A stretch of DNA of 64,000 nucleotides from Bdellovibrionota bacterium (GTDB lineage Bacteria > Bdellovibrionota > Bdellovibrionia > Bdellovibrionales > JAEYZS01). This document shows positions 47,834-57,099 of the stretch, piece after piece (the first letter of the stretch is position 1; each line of letters opens with the position of its first letter). Under the pieces are notes generated by a model. It made no database searches. It had not been told where the DNA came from and saw nothing but the letters and a program-made list of their open reading frames with translations. A program made the position numbers and the translations under genes. The stretch lies in NCBI GenBank assembly GCA_040386775.1, contig JAZKEU010000012.1:186001-250000 (forward strand), read 5' to 3'.

Positions 47834-47871
47834 TGACGCATCGACAGTACGGAAAACTAGGGGGTACCTTT
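47834..47871 (-). repeat. 38-bp stop-abutting repeat, copy C
   Basis: Read on the minus strand it begins AAAGGTACCCCCTAGTTTTC and ends GATGCGTCA. Its first bases overlap the polA TAA stop (47870-47872), and it points the same way as polA. Forms the other flank of the transposase. Confidence 0.92.
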
Positions 47872-50422
47872 AGTGGGCGTCGAACCAGGAGTTGCCGGAG
47901 GAGATGTTTACTTTTAAGGGGACTTTAAGTTTTACTACGTTTTCCATCATGTCTTTTATTTCTTTTTGGTATTTTTCTGATTTTGATTTTTCGACTTCAA
48001 AAACCAATTCGTCATGCACTTGTAGAATCATTTTTGCATCGGACTTGGCAAAAATATCGATCATGGCCTTCTTCACGATATCGCTAGCGGCTCCTTGCAT
48101 GGGAGCATTGATGGCAGCTCTTTCACCAAAGTTTCTCACTTGGGCATTCTTGGATTTTAATTCCGGTAAATATCTTCTTCTGCCCGAAGCCGCCTCGACG
48201 TAACCTTGTTTTTTGGCGATTTCAATAGTTTCTGTCATGTAGTCTTGAACTTTTGAAAATCTTTGGAAGTATCTAGAGATAATATCCGCAGCCTCAGTTC
48301 TTGAGATTCCCAAGTTTTCAGCCAAGCCATGAGCGCCCATACCGTAAGCCAAACCAAAGTTGACTGCTTTTGCAATTCTTCTTAGGTTAGAGTCGACCTT
48401 ATCCAATTTAATATTGAACACTTCTGCCGCCGTCGCCGAGTGAATATCAAGATCATTTTCAAAAGCTTTCACTAATCCAGGGTCACTTGTTACATGCGCT
48501 AAAATTCTCAATTCAATTTGCGAATAATCGGCAGAAATCAACTCGCAACCCTCTGCTGCAATAAAAGCTTTTCGTATAGCATTTCCACGCTCAGTACGAA
48601 TTGGGATATTTTGAAGATTAGGATTGGTACTAGAAAGCCTTCCTGTCGTGGTTACCGTTTGATGAAATACCGTATGCACTCGATGATCTTTAGGATCCAC
48701 CAGCAATGGTAATGTATCCACATAAGTGGATTTCAATTTTGCCAACTCTCTGTACTCAATAATTTTTTCGGCAATGGGATGTTCTTTCTGTAATTTAGAA
48801 AGAACATCTGAGTCTGTTGAAAATCCGGTTTTAGTTTTGCGAATAGGAGTTAATTTGAGCTTTTCAAAAAGCAAATGTGAGAGCTGTTTTGGAGAAGCAA
48901 TATTGAATGTTTCTCCGGCCAACTCATAAATTTTTGTTTCTAACGCTCTGATGTCTTTATGAAGACCTTCACTTTGTTTTTTTAAAATATCTGTATCAAG
49001 AAGAACACCATAAGATTCCATTGAGTAAAGAACTTCAATAAGAGGTAGATCATAGGTCTCATAAACGCTAAGGCCATTTTGTACGATCATCTTTTCGCGA
49101 AGATGCTTTTCCACTTGCTGGTTAGCCAATAAGAGTTCTGTCCCTGATGGAAAATCTGGAAGTTTTAAGTTAAAGCATTTCTCATAAATTTCAGGAAAAA
49201 GACCGATATCACCTGCCGTAACAATGTAAGCTGCAATCTGATGGTCCCAAACAGCGCTTGCGGTTTTTAGTTTTAATGATTTCCAAAAAGCTTTAAGATC
49301 GCAACCTTTCCACTTTACTTCTTTGTCATCAAAAATTTTACTGAATTTATCGAGGTCATCTTGAAGAGTAAAGACCTTATTCTCAGTCGCTACGAATAAA
49401 GCCCGATCATTTGGCAAAATCCAAAGTGTCTCACCCTTTTTAATTTCTTTTTCAAATTCTACCGCATTTACACTTTTTTCTTCGATGCTTGTAGCATTAT
49501 CTGTAGGAGCCGTAATTGGGGTTTCAATTTTTTTCTCAATTTCTGTTGGGATTTCGACAGGAGCTTCTTGCGTCACTCCGAAAATTTTTCTCTCAAAAGA
49601 TTTGAAATCCAATTCATTCAAAAGTTCAACCATCTCGGCTTTGTTCACAGGTTTTAACTTTAGAGATTCAACATCGGCATTCAATTCAATGTCTGTTTTG
49701 ATAGTTACCAATTGCTTTGAAAGGTAAGCGATATCTTTTGAGTTGATGAGCTTCTCACGAAGTTTATCTGGCTTTACAGAATCTATATTCTTATAAATTT
49801 CATCTAGCGATGGATATTGATCAAAAAGCTTCAAGGCAGTCTTTGGGCCCACGCCCGCAACTCCCGGAATGTTATCCGAAGAATCACCAATCATAGAAAG
49901 ATAATCAATCATTTGATCTGGAGTAATTCCCCACTTTTCTTTTACACCATCGACGTCATACACAACGTCTTTCATAGTGTCGTACATTTTGATGGTTGGA
50001 GTAATAAGTTGCGCAAAATCCTTATCACCGCTCACGATGGTCACTTCGATTTGTTTTTTCGCGGCCATCACCGCTAGCGTTCCGATAATGTCATCCGCTT
50101 CAACCCCAGCCTGCTGAAAGCATGGAATGCCAAGGGTCTCGATAATTTTAGTGAAGTAAGGAAGCTGCGGAATCATCTCTTCCGGCATTTCAGATCGATT
50201 GGCTTTGTAGTCTGGAAAAAGCTCTTCGCGAAAACCATCTTCCTTAGAATCAAAGCAATAAGCCATATAGTCAGGCTTCATTTCACGAAGTAATTTAACC
50301 GTCATGGAAAGGTAGCCATACAAAGCATTAGTCGGCATACCTTTAGAGTTTGTGAGCTGTCGAATGGCGTAAAATGCCCTAAAAAACATATTGCTGGCGT
50401 CTACAAGAAAGAGTCTTTTCAT
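47870..50422 (-). CDS. polA: DNA polymerase I
   Basis: 850 residues from ATG 50422 (an in-frame TTG two codons earlier is unlikely; neither has a good Shine-Dalgarno). A 5'-3' exonuclease domain (about 1-285, LFLVDASNMFFRAFYA) is followed by a vestigial 3'-5' domain (about 320-470) without its DxE site, and by the polymerase with motif A SADYSQIELRILAH and motif C QVHDELVFEV. The missing proofreading residues resemble the Bacillus/Thermus state. Its TAA stop overlaps repeat C. Confidence 0.96.
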   Translation of the reverse strand: MKRLFLVDASNMFFRAFYAIRQLTNSKGMPTNALYGYLSMTVKLLREMKPDYMAYCFDSKEDGFREELFPDYKANRSEMPEEMIPQLPYFTKIIETLGIPCFQQAGVEADDIIGTLAVMAAKKQIEVTIVSGDKDFAQLITPTIKMYDTMKDVVYDVDGVKEKWGITPDQMIDYLSMIGDSSDNIPGVAGVGPKTALKLFDQYPSLDEIYKNIDSVKPDKLREKLINSKDIAYLSKQLVTIKTDIELNADVESLKLKPVNKAEMVELLNELDFKSFERKIFGVTQEAPVEIPTEIEKKIETPITAPTDNATSIEEKSVNAVEFEKEIKKGETLWILPNDRALFVATENKVFTLQDDLDKFSKIFDDKEVKWKGCDLKAFWKSLKLKTASAVWDHQIAAYIVTAGDIGLFPEIYEKCFNLKLPDFPSGTELLLANQQVEKHLREKMIVQNGLSVYETYDLPLIEVLYSMESYGVLLDTDILKKQSEGLHKDIRALETKIYELAGETFNIASPKQLSHLLFEKLKLTPIRKTKTGFSTDSDVLSKLQKEHPIAEKIIEYRELAKLKSTYVDTLPLLVDPKDHRVHTVFHQTVTTTGRLSSTNPNLQNIPIRTERGNAIRKAFIAAEGCELISADYSQIELRILAHVTSDPGLVKAFENDLDIHSATAAEVFNIKLDKVDSNLRRIAKAVNFGLAYGMGAHGLAENLGISRTEAADIISRYFQRFSKVQDYMTETIEIAKKQGYVEAASGRRRYLPELKSKNAQVRNFGERAAINAPMQGAASDIVKKAMIDIFAKSDAKMILQVHDELVFEVEKSKSEKYQKEIKDMMENVVKLKVPLKVNISSGNSWFDAH

Positions 50423-50448
50423 GGGCAAAATCTATAAGGGGCAAGCCT

Positions 50449-50934
50449 TTAAATCAACATAAGAATCATGGCAAAAGACATCAAAACCATTAAGAGATCT
50501 TCAAATAATGTGATGCGAGTCATGGGTAATTTAAAAATTGTCCCTAAACAGGCACATTGAAAGTCCGATTTGATTCGTAGAGTTTGAACTACGCCAATCG
50601 TACTCACCGACATCAACACCAATGTGAAGATATTTGTGTAAAGAGGTGCAATTTTAAGAGCAAAGAGAACTCCCAATCCCAACTCTAAAAAGGGATAAAT
50701 AAATCCATAGATTTTAATTTTTTTCGCCACAATATCATACGTCGCATAAGCTTTTGCAAAACCAGATAAATCTAAAAGCTTAAAGAAAGAAAATACCAAA
50801 AAGAATCCACTCATAAAGTGGCTCATCCACCTCATCAAATCAAACTCACCCGCAGTCAGTTCGATGAATGCCGTCATTCCCAAAATATAAGAAAAAATTA
50901 AAATGAGAGGGTAATATGTTTTAATCATATGCAT
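50449..50934 (-). CDS. MauE/DoxX-like membrane protein
   Basis: 161 residues, about four membrane spans (near 7-28, 34-54, 72-95, 102-120) and a short CAC motif in SDFQCACLGTIFKLP. The CxC before LG in a small four-span protein fits MauE/DoxX-like redox-associated membrane proteins. It lies between ftsB and polA with a gap of 26 bases to polA. Start alternatives: ATG 50934 and, two codons on, ATG 50928. Function unproven; possibly redox or disulfide related. Confidence 0.75.
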   Translation of the reverse strand: MHMIKTYYPLILIFSYILGMTAFIELTAGEFDLMRWMSHFMSGFFLVFSFFKLLDLSGFAKAYATYDIVAKKIKIYGFIYPFLELGLGVLFALKIAPLYTNIFTLVLMSVSTIGVVQTLRIKSDFQCACLGTIFKLPMTRITLFEDLLMVLMSFAMILMLI

Positions 50935-50975
50935 TTATTCCTAAAACACTAGATACGTATGAAGCATGACTTTTG

Positions 50976-51013
50976 TGACGCAGTATAGACGCTGAAAACT
51001 AAGGGGTACCTTT
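50976..51013 (-). repeat. 38-bp stop-abutting repeat, copy D (diverged)
   Basis: Minus-strand reading begins AAAGGTACCCCTTAGTTTTC and ends TACTGCGTCA. The middle (AGCGTCTA) differs from copies A-C, but length and both ends match. Its first bases overlap the ftsB TAA stop at 51012-51014. Confidence 0.82.
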
Positions 51014-51332
51014 ATTCGTCGTTGGAGAAGACGAAGACTATGTCGTCTTTGTTGACTAAATCGAAGCGGTCTCTGGCTTCGCGTTCGATGAATCTTGGAT
51101 CGTGGGCCATGCGAATTTGTTTTTGGAGTTTTTTGATAGAAATTTCTGTTTCAGAAATTTTTTGCTGCATGCTTTTCTTTTCTACACCCAATTCCCACAT
51201 TTGATATAAAGTGCCATCCAGCAAAATGCCCGCAAGCGCGAACACGAGACAAGTGACTAGAACTTTTCTTGGACTCATCAACAGACGACTAATGGTATCA
51301 GCTACAACAGATGCGAAATTTCTCATACACAT
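51012..51332 (-). CDS. ftsB: Cell division protein FtsB/DivIC-like
   Basis: 106 residues: short basic N-terminus, one span (about 24-42, VLVTCLVFALAGILLDGTLY), a coiled coil (about 45-75, EKKSMQQKISETEISIKKLQ) and the ERPRFIEREARDRFDLV-like end with the family's conserved RF-E-ARE layout (HDPRFIEREARDRFDL). FtsB forms the FtsQ-B-L subcomplex at the septum. Two starts are possible (ATG 51332 or 51326). A strong terminator lies upstream, so it has its own promoter region. Confidence 0.85.
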   Translation of the reverse strand: MCMRNFASVVADTISRLLMSPRKVLVTCLVFALAGILLDGTLYQMWELGVEKKSMQQKISETEISIKKLQKQIRMAHDPRFIEREARDRFDLVNKDDIVFVFSNDE

Positions 51333-51353
51333 ATACTACTTGAGATTTTGGAT

Positions 51354-51391
51354 AAAAAAAAGGAGCGCCTTTTATTTCTAAAGGAGCTCCC
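51354..51391 (-). terminator. Strong intrinsic terminator after the 51425 gene
   Basis: GGAGC and GCTCC plus CCTTT and AAAGG form a long stem with one mismatch, followed on the minus strand by eight T. A second small hairpin, CTTTAGC-TAG-GCTAAAG at 51403-51419, lies between it and the stop. Confidence 0.88.
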
Positions 51392-51424
51392 TTCTTTAGT
51401 ACCTTTAGCTAGGCTAAAGTTATA

Positions 51425-52399
51425 TTAGATAGAGAATGATGTGAGCAAGAAGTACTCAGCTTGATCTTGACTGTAAAGACCTCTTAAACCACCAACTCTT
51501 GCATCAGTAGCTTCGTCTATTTGTCTAATACCAAGGTTAAGTTCCATCCAGCTAACTGGAGTGATATACATAGATGTAGATGCATCTAGGAAATCTTTTC
51601 TATCTGTGTTTGCTCTCCACTTTTGGTACATACCAACAGTCTGTTCTACTGCGAATACGCTATTGAAAGCATATTTAACACCTGCAGAAGAGAGAAGTCT
51701 GAATTGATCAACAGATCTTTCTTGTCCATCAGCATTGATGTAAGTTTGATTTTGTTGAGCGAAAATTCTTGGATTTAACATAAAGCTAGCAGAAAGAGCT
51801 TTTGTGATCTCTCTTGAAGCAATTGCATAAAGTCTGATTTGAGCGATTTGCTCTTTGTCTTGTGATGCTTCGGAAGTTGGTAGATAAAGTCTCGCTTGAC
51901 CACTTAATCCAACGCCATTCCCAAGATCAGCTAAATCTGATTTAGAAATTCTTAAAGATGGATCTAACATAGTAGTTGAAGCTTCAGCTTCGTTAGCTCC
52001 CCACATCTGGTACCACTCAGCTACAGCTTGGACTGTTACTGTATCAGCAATTTTGTAACCAATTTTCGCAGCATAATCTGTTTCAGTATCGTTAGCACCG
52101 TTTTGTGCGATTGTTCCTTCGTTAGTTGCTTTGATTGGAGCATATGTTTCGATGTCCATACCAGCAGACCATTTCTTAGCTTGTACGATTGGTTTCACGT
52201 CAGAAAGTTTTGCTGTTTCAGTTAATTGAACATCAGAAGCAGCAGATGATACATCTTCTACTTGTGGTTTTTGTACAGCGGCAACTTTCTGACCCTTTGC
52301 TCTCACTGTTTTTGCAGTTCTTGCTTTTGCTTTTGTTGGAGCAGCTTGTACAGTCCCTGTAAGAGCTAATACTGCCGCTAATGCGATAAATGACTTCAT
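51425..52399 (-). CDS. Outer-membrane protein of unknown function
   Basis: 324 residues from ATG 52399, chosen for AAGGAGAAGGA just upstream. Signal peptide MKSFIALAAVLALTGTVQA, then a basic Ala/Lys linker (about 20-60), then repeated amphipathic strands (for example ETDYAAKIGYKIADTVTVQA and WMELNLGIRQIDEA) and a short hydrophobic end (FLLTSFSI). The mature part fits an outer-membrane beta-barrel of roughly 10-12 strands. Ends in a strong terminator. No substrate evidence. Confidence 0.78.
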   Translation of the reverse strand: MKSFIALAAVLALTGTVQAAPTKAKARTAKTVRAKGQKVAAVQKPQVEDVSSAASDVQLTETAKLSDVKPIVQAKKWSAGMDIETYAPIKATNEGTIAQNGANDTETDYAAKIGYKIADTVTVQAVAEWYQMWGANEAEASTTMLDPSLRISKSDLADLGNGVGLSGQARLYLPTSEASQDKEQIAQIRLYAIASREITKALSASFMLNPRIFAQQNQTYINADGQERSVDQFRLLSSAGVKYAFNSVFAVEQTVGMYQKWRANTDRKDFLDASTSMYITPVSWMELNLGIRQIDEATDARVGGLRGLYSQDQAEYFLLTSFSI

Positions 52400-52656
52400 T
52401 GATCCTTCTCCTTTTATAAAAGAAATCGTTTTAATTTGTAGGTTTGCACCCAAAACACTAATCCACTAAGAATGAAAGCAAAGGTCATACCACCGATGAA
52501 AACTATAAATTACCAATGATTTCAAGCCCTGGATAAGGCACTTGTATAGCGAAAGATGTACAGGATTGCCAGTATTTGTGAAAATATTCCAACAACTTAA
52601 CGTAAATTGTCATTTTTGATAGGAAACACATACCTAATTCAATATATGCGTTTTCA

Positions 52657-52710
52657 GATAACAAAAGGACACCAGTTATCGGAAATAGCGGTACCCAAAG
52701 GACACCGCTA
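52657..52710 (-). repeat. Twin hairpins with a shared loop motif after the fibre gene
   Basis: Hairpin 1 (52686-52710): TAGCGGT pairs with ACCGCTA. Hairpin 2 (52657-52680): GATAAC pairs with GTTATC. Read on the minus strand, both loops carry GGTGTCCTTT or a near copy, although the stems differ. They follow the fibre gene stop (52715). The rest of the 52400-52714 gap shows nothing I can name. Confidence 0.6.
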
Positions 52711-52714
52711 AGAT

Positions 52715-55700
52715 TTACTTCTTCTTGATTTCGTTCATCAACAATTGAACTTGTTGTTTTAAAAGATCGATCTCTTTTTGCTGTTTCACAGCTTGCTCTT
52801 CCAAAGAAGCAATTTTTCTTTCAGCTTTTGAAAGTCTTTGGTCAATTGAAGCCATTTGTTTTTGGCTCATCTTACTCATACCACCAAGTTCTTGAACCGC
52901 GTTGACCACAGCCCAATGGATCGGATCCACATTCAAAGAATAATATCCATCATCAGACAACTCCACCGCTTCTGGAATCACAGACATTACTTCTTGCGCG
53001 ATAAAACCAATCTTTGGTTTTTCTGAATCGGCATGAGCCGCATTGTTCTTTTTGTAATGATAGCGAACGGTGTTTAATTTTAAAATTTCTGCCAGACCGT
53101 ATTCATATTTTCCATCGACATCTTTTAAGCGACCATCAGAAGGAATCACCCATGCAGTTGTACCTGCCGTTTTGTAGGCCTCACCACCTACACTCAAGGC
53201 ATGCGTGCTCACTAAGGCTGAATTGATGCCTAGTTGATTGGCGCTGAAGTCACCATAAATCAATGGAGTATCGTTTGCTGAATTATCAATATAAAGTTTA
53301 TCAGAAACAGCACCTGTTGCCGTTGGACCTGATTCATAACCTAAGAATAAATTTCCTGCGCTGCCGGCATTTGCATTTTTACCTGCTTTGCGGCCTAAGG
53401 CTGTATTACTACCACCCGTTGTTACCGTGTTCATCGCTTGAAATCCGATAGCAACGTTATCAGCACCGGTTGTGGATGAATAGAGCGAATAAGAACCTAA
53501 AGCATCATTACCAGCGAATTCTCCAGGGTTCGAAACCATAAGTGCACCATAACCAACAGCAACGCTGTTACTCAACTCGTAAGATCCAAAACCTCCACCT
53601 AGCGCAGCTGCACCAATAGCAACGCTTTGAGCTCCTTTTGTCACTCCCTGCATTGCTTCGCTACCAATAGATGTATTGAATCGACCATTAGATGTGGTTT
53701 CATTCATTACCCTCAATGAATCTACACCAATTGCTATATTTCCGTCGGAAGATGTTGTCGTAGCTGTAGCTAAAGCATTAGCACCAATAGCAATGTTATT
53801 TGCACCTGTAGTGATGGCGCCTGCAGCATTAAAACCTATAGCGATATTGTCTGTACCAGTTGTTAATGCATCTAAAGCTGTGTTACCTGCTGCTAAGTTT
53901 CTTACTGCCGAACCTGTAGTGAACGTGTTGTTACCAGAGTTTGCGATAAAGAAGTTGTTTGTTCCTTTGTTACTCAATGCCCGAGTACCCGCAAGAGTAA
54001 TCTCGTTGTTTGCAGACGTGGAGTTTTGCGCAAGAAGTGAATCTCCAACCGTTGTACCACCAGCATTATTGAACATAGGCAGTGCATACTGCGTTCCTGA
54101 TCCAGTCATTCCACTTCCCGAGGTTTTACATTCCCAAGCTGTGTTACCGGCATTTCTACCGATGCTTTGATCTCCTGTACATCCGTTAGCAGCAATGTCT
54201 TCGAATAAAATTGTTGCATTGGCAATTTTCGCCGTAGTCACCGCACTGTTTGCAATTGTCACCGCTCCCGCAGCCGACATTGTAGCATCACTACTCATTG
54301 TCACTGCTGTTGCAACAGAAGGCGTCGCTCCATCACCCACTAAAAATTGTCCCGAAGTCAATGTCACTGCAACCCAGTCTGTTCCGTTCCATCTCAATAG
54401 CTGTCCATTTGCAGATCCGTCAGCGATGGCAATTCCATTCACAGCATTATCAACATATAATTTTGTAGTTGAATGAGCGTCTGCTGTCGGAGCGTTGGCA
54501 AGTACGACATCACCATCAGCTTCGATCGTTAAACCTGTTGTTGGTTCCCAAGAATCTCCATCCCATCTCAATGTATCGTTTGTAGTTCCACCAGCCGTCG
54601 GAACTCCTGTAGCATCAATTGTAATGTCGTTAGCATTTTCTGTAACCGTGATGTTTGTTCCACCAGAGATACCTCTCATCTCGAGGTCCACGCCAGTTTT
54701 TTGTTTATAAACATCCGCCGTACCACCAAGAGAAGATGCCGTATTCACTTCACCTGCACCAGTTCCTGTTACAAGCTTAGCTTCTGTTGAGCCCATCTTG
54801 ATATAAAGGCCATCACTTTTAAAATAAATTCTTCCATATCCAGCTACTGCGTCTGCCGGAGTTGTGATCTCTGGTAATTCTAAAATATTATTGATACGAA
54901 GATAGTTATCAGAAAAATCACCATAGATTAGTGGATTATCGTTGGCCGAATTATCGATATAAAGTTTATCTGTCATTGCGGTAGCACCTGAAGGCCCAGC
55001 TTCATTACCAATAAATACATTTCGCGAGCTAATGCTTGCTGCATAAAAACCTGCACTTCTACCAAGAGCAACGTTATTTATACCTGTATTAATGCTTCCC
55101 AATGAACTCTGCCCAATAGCAATGTTAGAATCTCCAGCTGTGAGTGAATTTAATGCTTGGCCCAAAGCTATATTATATGCTCCAGAAACATTGAGACCTA
55201 AAGCACCTTGGCCTACAGACACGTTATTATAACCCGTGGTATTTGAAGCCATGTTCGAAGAACCTATAGCTACGTTTTGATAACCCGTTGTAACAGAGTT
55301 TAAATTATTATAACCAAAGGATGTATTGTGATTACCAGTAACAGTGGTATTCCCTGTCATATATCCTACATAAGTACTAAAAGACGCTGCTGTATTGGCA
55401 TCAGAAGTATGAGCAAACAAAAGATCACTTCCATTCCTAGTCATAAGAATTTGTGCATCTCTCATTACAGGAGGATTTTCCATCAATACATTTGTTCCGT
55501 TATCTGTGATGGATGAGTCTACTATGTTATCACCAGTTGGATTGAACTTCGGAAGTATGTTTTGTGTACCACCAGAAATAGTTGTCCCAGTGGAAGCAAG
55601 AGTCGCTGCTTCCCAAGCTTGTGCAGTATTATCCCATCTTAAGATTTGATCATCTACAGTTCCCGGCTCTACATATTGCTCTAAATAATTAAGAGTAACC

Positions 55701-56845
55701 GCATCACCTGGGTCACTTGGATTTGCAACGTCTTTGATTTGTTGCGCACTCATATCTAGCGGAATTGAGAATGTCACCGTGGTTCCATCATCAGTTATAG
55801 AAGAGTCAGCAAGTTCGTCTGAAGCATTGAACTTTGTAAGTCTATTTGTTGCTCCCGCACCTCCGGCCATCACAACACCACCCGCATCAACAGCGGCTTC
55901 CCACTCAGAACCATTCCATTTTAAAACTTCATTGAGATTAGGAGCTGTTGTTGCAACGGGTTGACCTTGAATGGCTTCAACATTCATATTGCCATAAGTT
56001 CCAGAAACGTCACCGCCTGGATTTCCTAACAATGTACCAATATCCGAAGGTTCCCACACATCAGTTGCATCATTCCATTTTAAAACATAATTATTAGTTG
56101 CAGTGTCACCAATTACTGCCGCCGAAAACTTTGGAGTTGTCGGCACCCAAGCAGCACCATTCCAAATTTCAAATCTAGTCAATGTACGGTTGTAGCCATG
56201 AGTTGCGTTTGCAACTGGATTTAAAGGACGGGTTACTGTTGTCCAATTCAAAGTTAAACCTTGGAGAGGAACTCCATCAATCGTGTCCGCAACTAATGCC
56301 TGCGGAACTGGAGACAAAGCTTGATCTGCTAAAGTTGTCGTCGTAACTCCATCGTAAACGTGAATTCTTAAAGCTCTTGCGTCCGTTGCACCCGGAGTCC
56401 AGCCTCCCGCACAACTTCCTGCTACTATTGGGAAGTCATCTTTGTTTGTGAAAACAGTAGAAAATGCGTAACCTGGGTCATTGCTATAACCCGCAACACC
56501 AGATGTTCTTGTACCATTACCAATTTGAATTGAGAAAAGACCGCCGGTTGTAGTGGTATTCACAGCTTGATGTTCAGAATATAATAAGCAAGCTCCCGAA
56601 GGATTTCTAACTTCTATATAAAGCGTGAGGTTACCCGCAAGTCCCGCAGTACCCGAAGAGTCCATCAGACGACCTTGATAGGTGAAAGTAGACGGCATCG
56701 TATTACCCGCAGATAATGTCAGAGAAGTTAATAAAACAAACAAAAATGTTAACAATGATGCTTTACTCAAAACTGTCCTCAAAGCTGGGTCTGACATTTT
56801 TTTTGCCAGTACATATTTTTTGTTTTTATTGGATACGTTCAACAT
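52715..56845 (-). CDS. Giant mosaic trimeric fibre with C-terminal S74 chaperone domain (MAT-type)
   Basis: 1376 residues from ATG 56845 (AAGGTGG upstream). A signal-like segment (SKASLLTFLFVLLTSLTLSAG) is followed by a beta domain (FTYQGRLMDSSGTAGL), then tail-fibre-like repeats including two head blocks of GNN/NVAIG-type repeats (about 480-640 and 1030-1200). Two copies of DKLYIDNSANDNPLIYGDFS-like sequence mark a duplicated module. The end is a peptidase S74 intramolecular chaperone domain (from SDGRLKD near 1236, with GFIAQEVMSVIPEAV) and a C-terminal coiled coil (about 1325-1375). This matches the mosaic adhesive trimer fibres of Bdellovibrio, which bind prey surfaces. Trimer and auto-cleavage at the Ser of PSDGRLK are expected from the family. 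Confidence 0.9.
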   Translation of the reverse strand: MLNVSNKNKKYVLAKKMSDPALRTVLSKASLLTFLFVLLTSLTLSAGNTMPSTFTYQGRLMDSSGTAGLAGNLTLYIEVRNPSGACLLYSEHQAVNTTTTGGLFSIQIGNGTRTSGVAGYSNDPGYAFSTVFTNKDDFPIVAGSCAGGWTPGATDARALRIHVYDGVTTTTLADQALSPVPQALVADTIDGVPLQGLTLNWTTVTRPLNPVANATHGYNRTLTRFEIWNGAAWVPTTPKFSAAVIGDTATNNYVLKWNDATDVWEPSDIGTLLGNPGGDVSGTYGNMNVEAIQGQPVATTAPNLNEVLKWNGSEWEAAVDAGGVVMAGGAGATNRLTKFNASDELADSSITDDGTTVTFSIPLDMSAQQIKDVANPSDPGDAVTLNYLEQYVEPGTVDDQILRWDNTAQAWEAATLASTGTTISGGTQNILPKFNPTGDNIVDSSITDNGTNVLMENPPVMRDAQILMTRNGSDLLFAHTSDANTAASFSTYVGYMTGNTTVTGNHNTSFGYNNLNSVTTGYQNVAIGSSNMASNTTGYNNVSVGQGALGLNVSGAYNIALGQALNSLTAGDSNIAIGQSSLGSINTGINNVALGRSAGFYAASISSRNVFIGNEAGPSGATAMTDKLYIDNSANDNPLIYGDFSDNYLRINNILELPEITTPADAVAGYGRIYFKSDGLYIKMGSTEAKLVTGTGAGEVNTASSLGGTADVYKQKTGVDLEMRGISGGTNITVTENANDITIDATGVPTAGGTTNDTLRWDGDSWEPTTGLTIEADGDVVLANAPTADAHSTTKLYVDNAVNGIAIADGSANGQLLRWNGTDWVAVTLTSGQFLVGDGATPSVATAVTMSSDATMSAAGAVTIANSAVTTAKIANATILFEDIAANGCTGDQSIGRNAGNTAWECKTSGSGMTGSGTQYALPMFNNAGGTTVGDSLLAQNSTSANNEITLAGTRALSNKGTNNFFIANSGNNTFTTGSAVRNLAAGNTALDALTTGTDNIAIGFNAAGAITTGANNIAIGANALATATTTSSDGNIAIGVDSLRVMNETTSNGRFNTSIGSEAMQGVTKGAQSVAIGAAALGGGFGSYELSNSVAVGYGALMVSNPGEFAGNDALGSYSLYSSTTGADNVAIGFQAMNTVTTGGSNTALGRKAGKNANAGSAGNLFLGYESGPTATGAVSDKLYIDNSANDTPLIYGDFSANQLGINSALVSTHALSVGGEAYKTAGTTAWVIPSDGRLKDVDGKYEYGLAEILKLNTVRYHYKKNNAAHADSEKPKIGFIAQEVMSVIPEAVELSDDGYYSLNVDPIHWAVVNAVQELGGMSKMSQKQMASIDQRLSKAERKIASLEEQAVKQQKEIDLLKQQVQLLMNEIKKK

Positions 56846-57062
56846 ACATACCACCTTACCAATAAAATATTAATTAAATTACTTACTTATACTTATCGTT
56901 AAGATTTATTAAAAAGTTGAGAGATTATATTAAGGAAAAATTGAAGCAATTAAAACGGGACCTGGACGTACGATAGTGAGACAATGTTTCAAGATGAGTG
57001 TCTTAATTCAAAATAGACTATGGTTTTAGAAATTGGATTTTTATTTAAAGATCATTTACGAA

Positions 57063-57099
57063 GAGATTATTTACTACAGAGATTATTTACTACAGAGAT
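57063..57099. repeat. Tandem 16-bp repeat at the end of a lipoprotein gene
   Basis: GAGATTATTTACTACA occurs twice in a row (57063-57078 and 57079-57094), followed by GAGATA. On the minus strand each unit reads CTC TGT AGT AAA TAA, so the codons for the last residues and the stop are duplicated; the second copy is untranslated. Confidence 0.85.

Larger units (their letters stand above)
47083..47871. mobile_element. Repeat-flanked RAYT element (789 bp)
   Basis: A RAYT-type transposase gene (47110-47739) is bracketed by two 38-bp repeats in inverted orientation (47083-47120 and 47834-47871) that differ at only three internal positions near the inner end. The unit lies exactly between the GNAT and polA stop codons. 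Transposase plus inverted solo-type repeats is the known REP/RAYT arrangement; two lone copies lie at 25889 and 50976. Confidence 0.75.

Noticed and set aside
53676-54170. Open frame of 164 codons on the plus strand
   Set aside because: Antisense to the fibre gene; its Ala/Val/Pro-rich product mirrors the Gly/Thr/Asn repeats, and it has no ribosome binding site or domain. Similar antisense frames at 54195, 55734 and 59333 are rejected for the same reason.
52715-56845. Prophage tail region
   Set aside because: The S74 and fibre repeats resemble phage tails, but no capsid, terminase, baseplate or integrase gene is nearby and the protein has an export signal.
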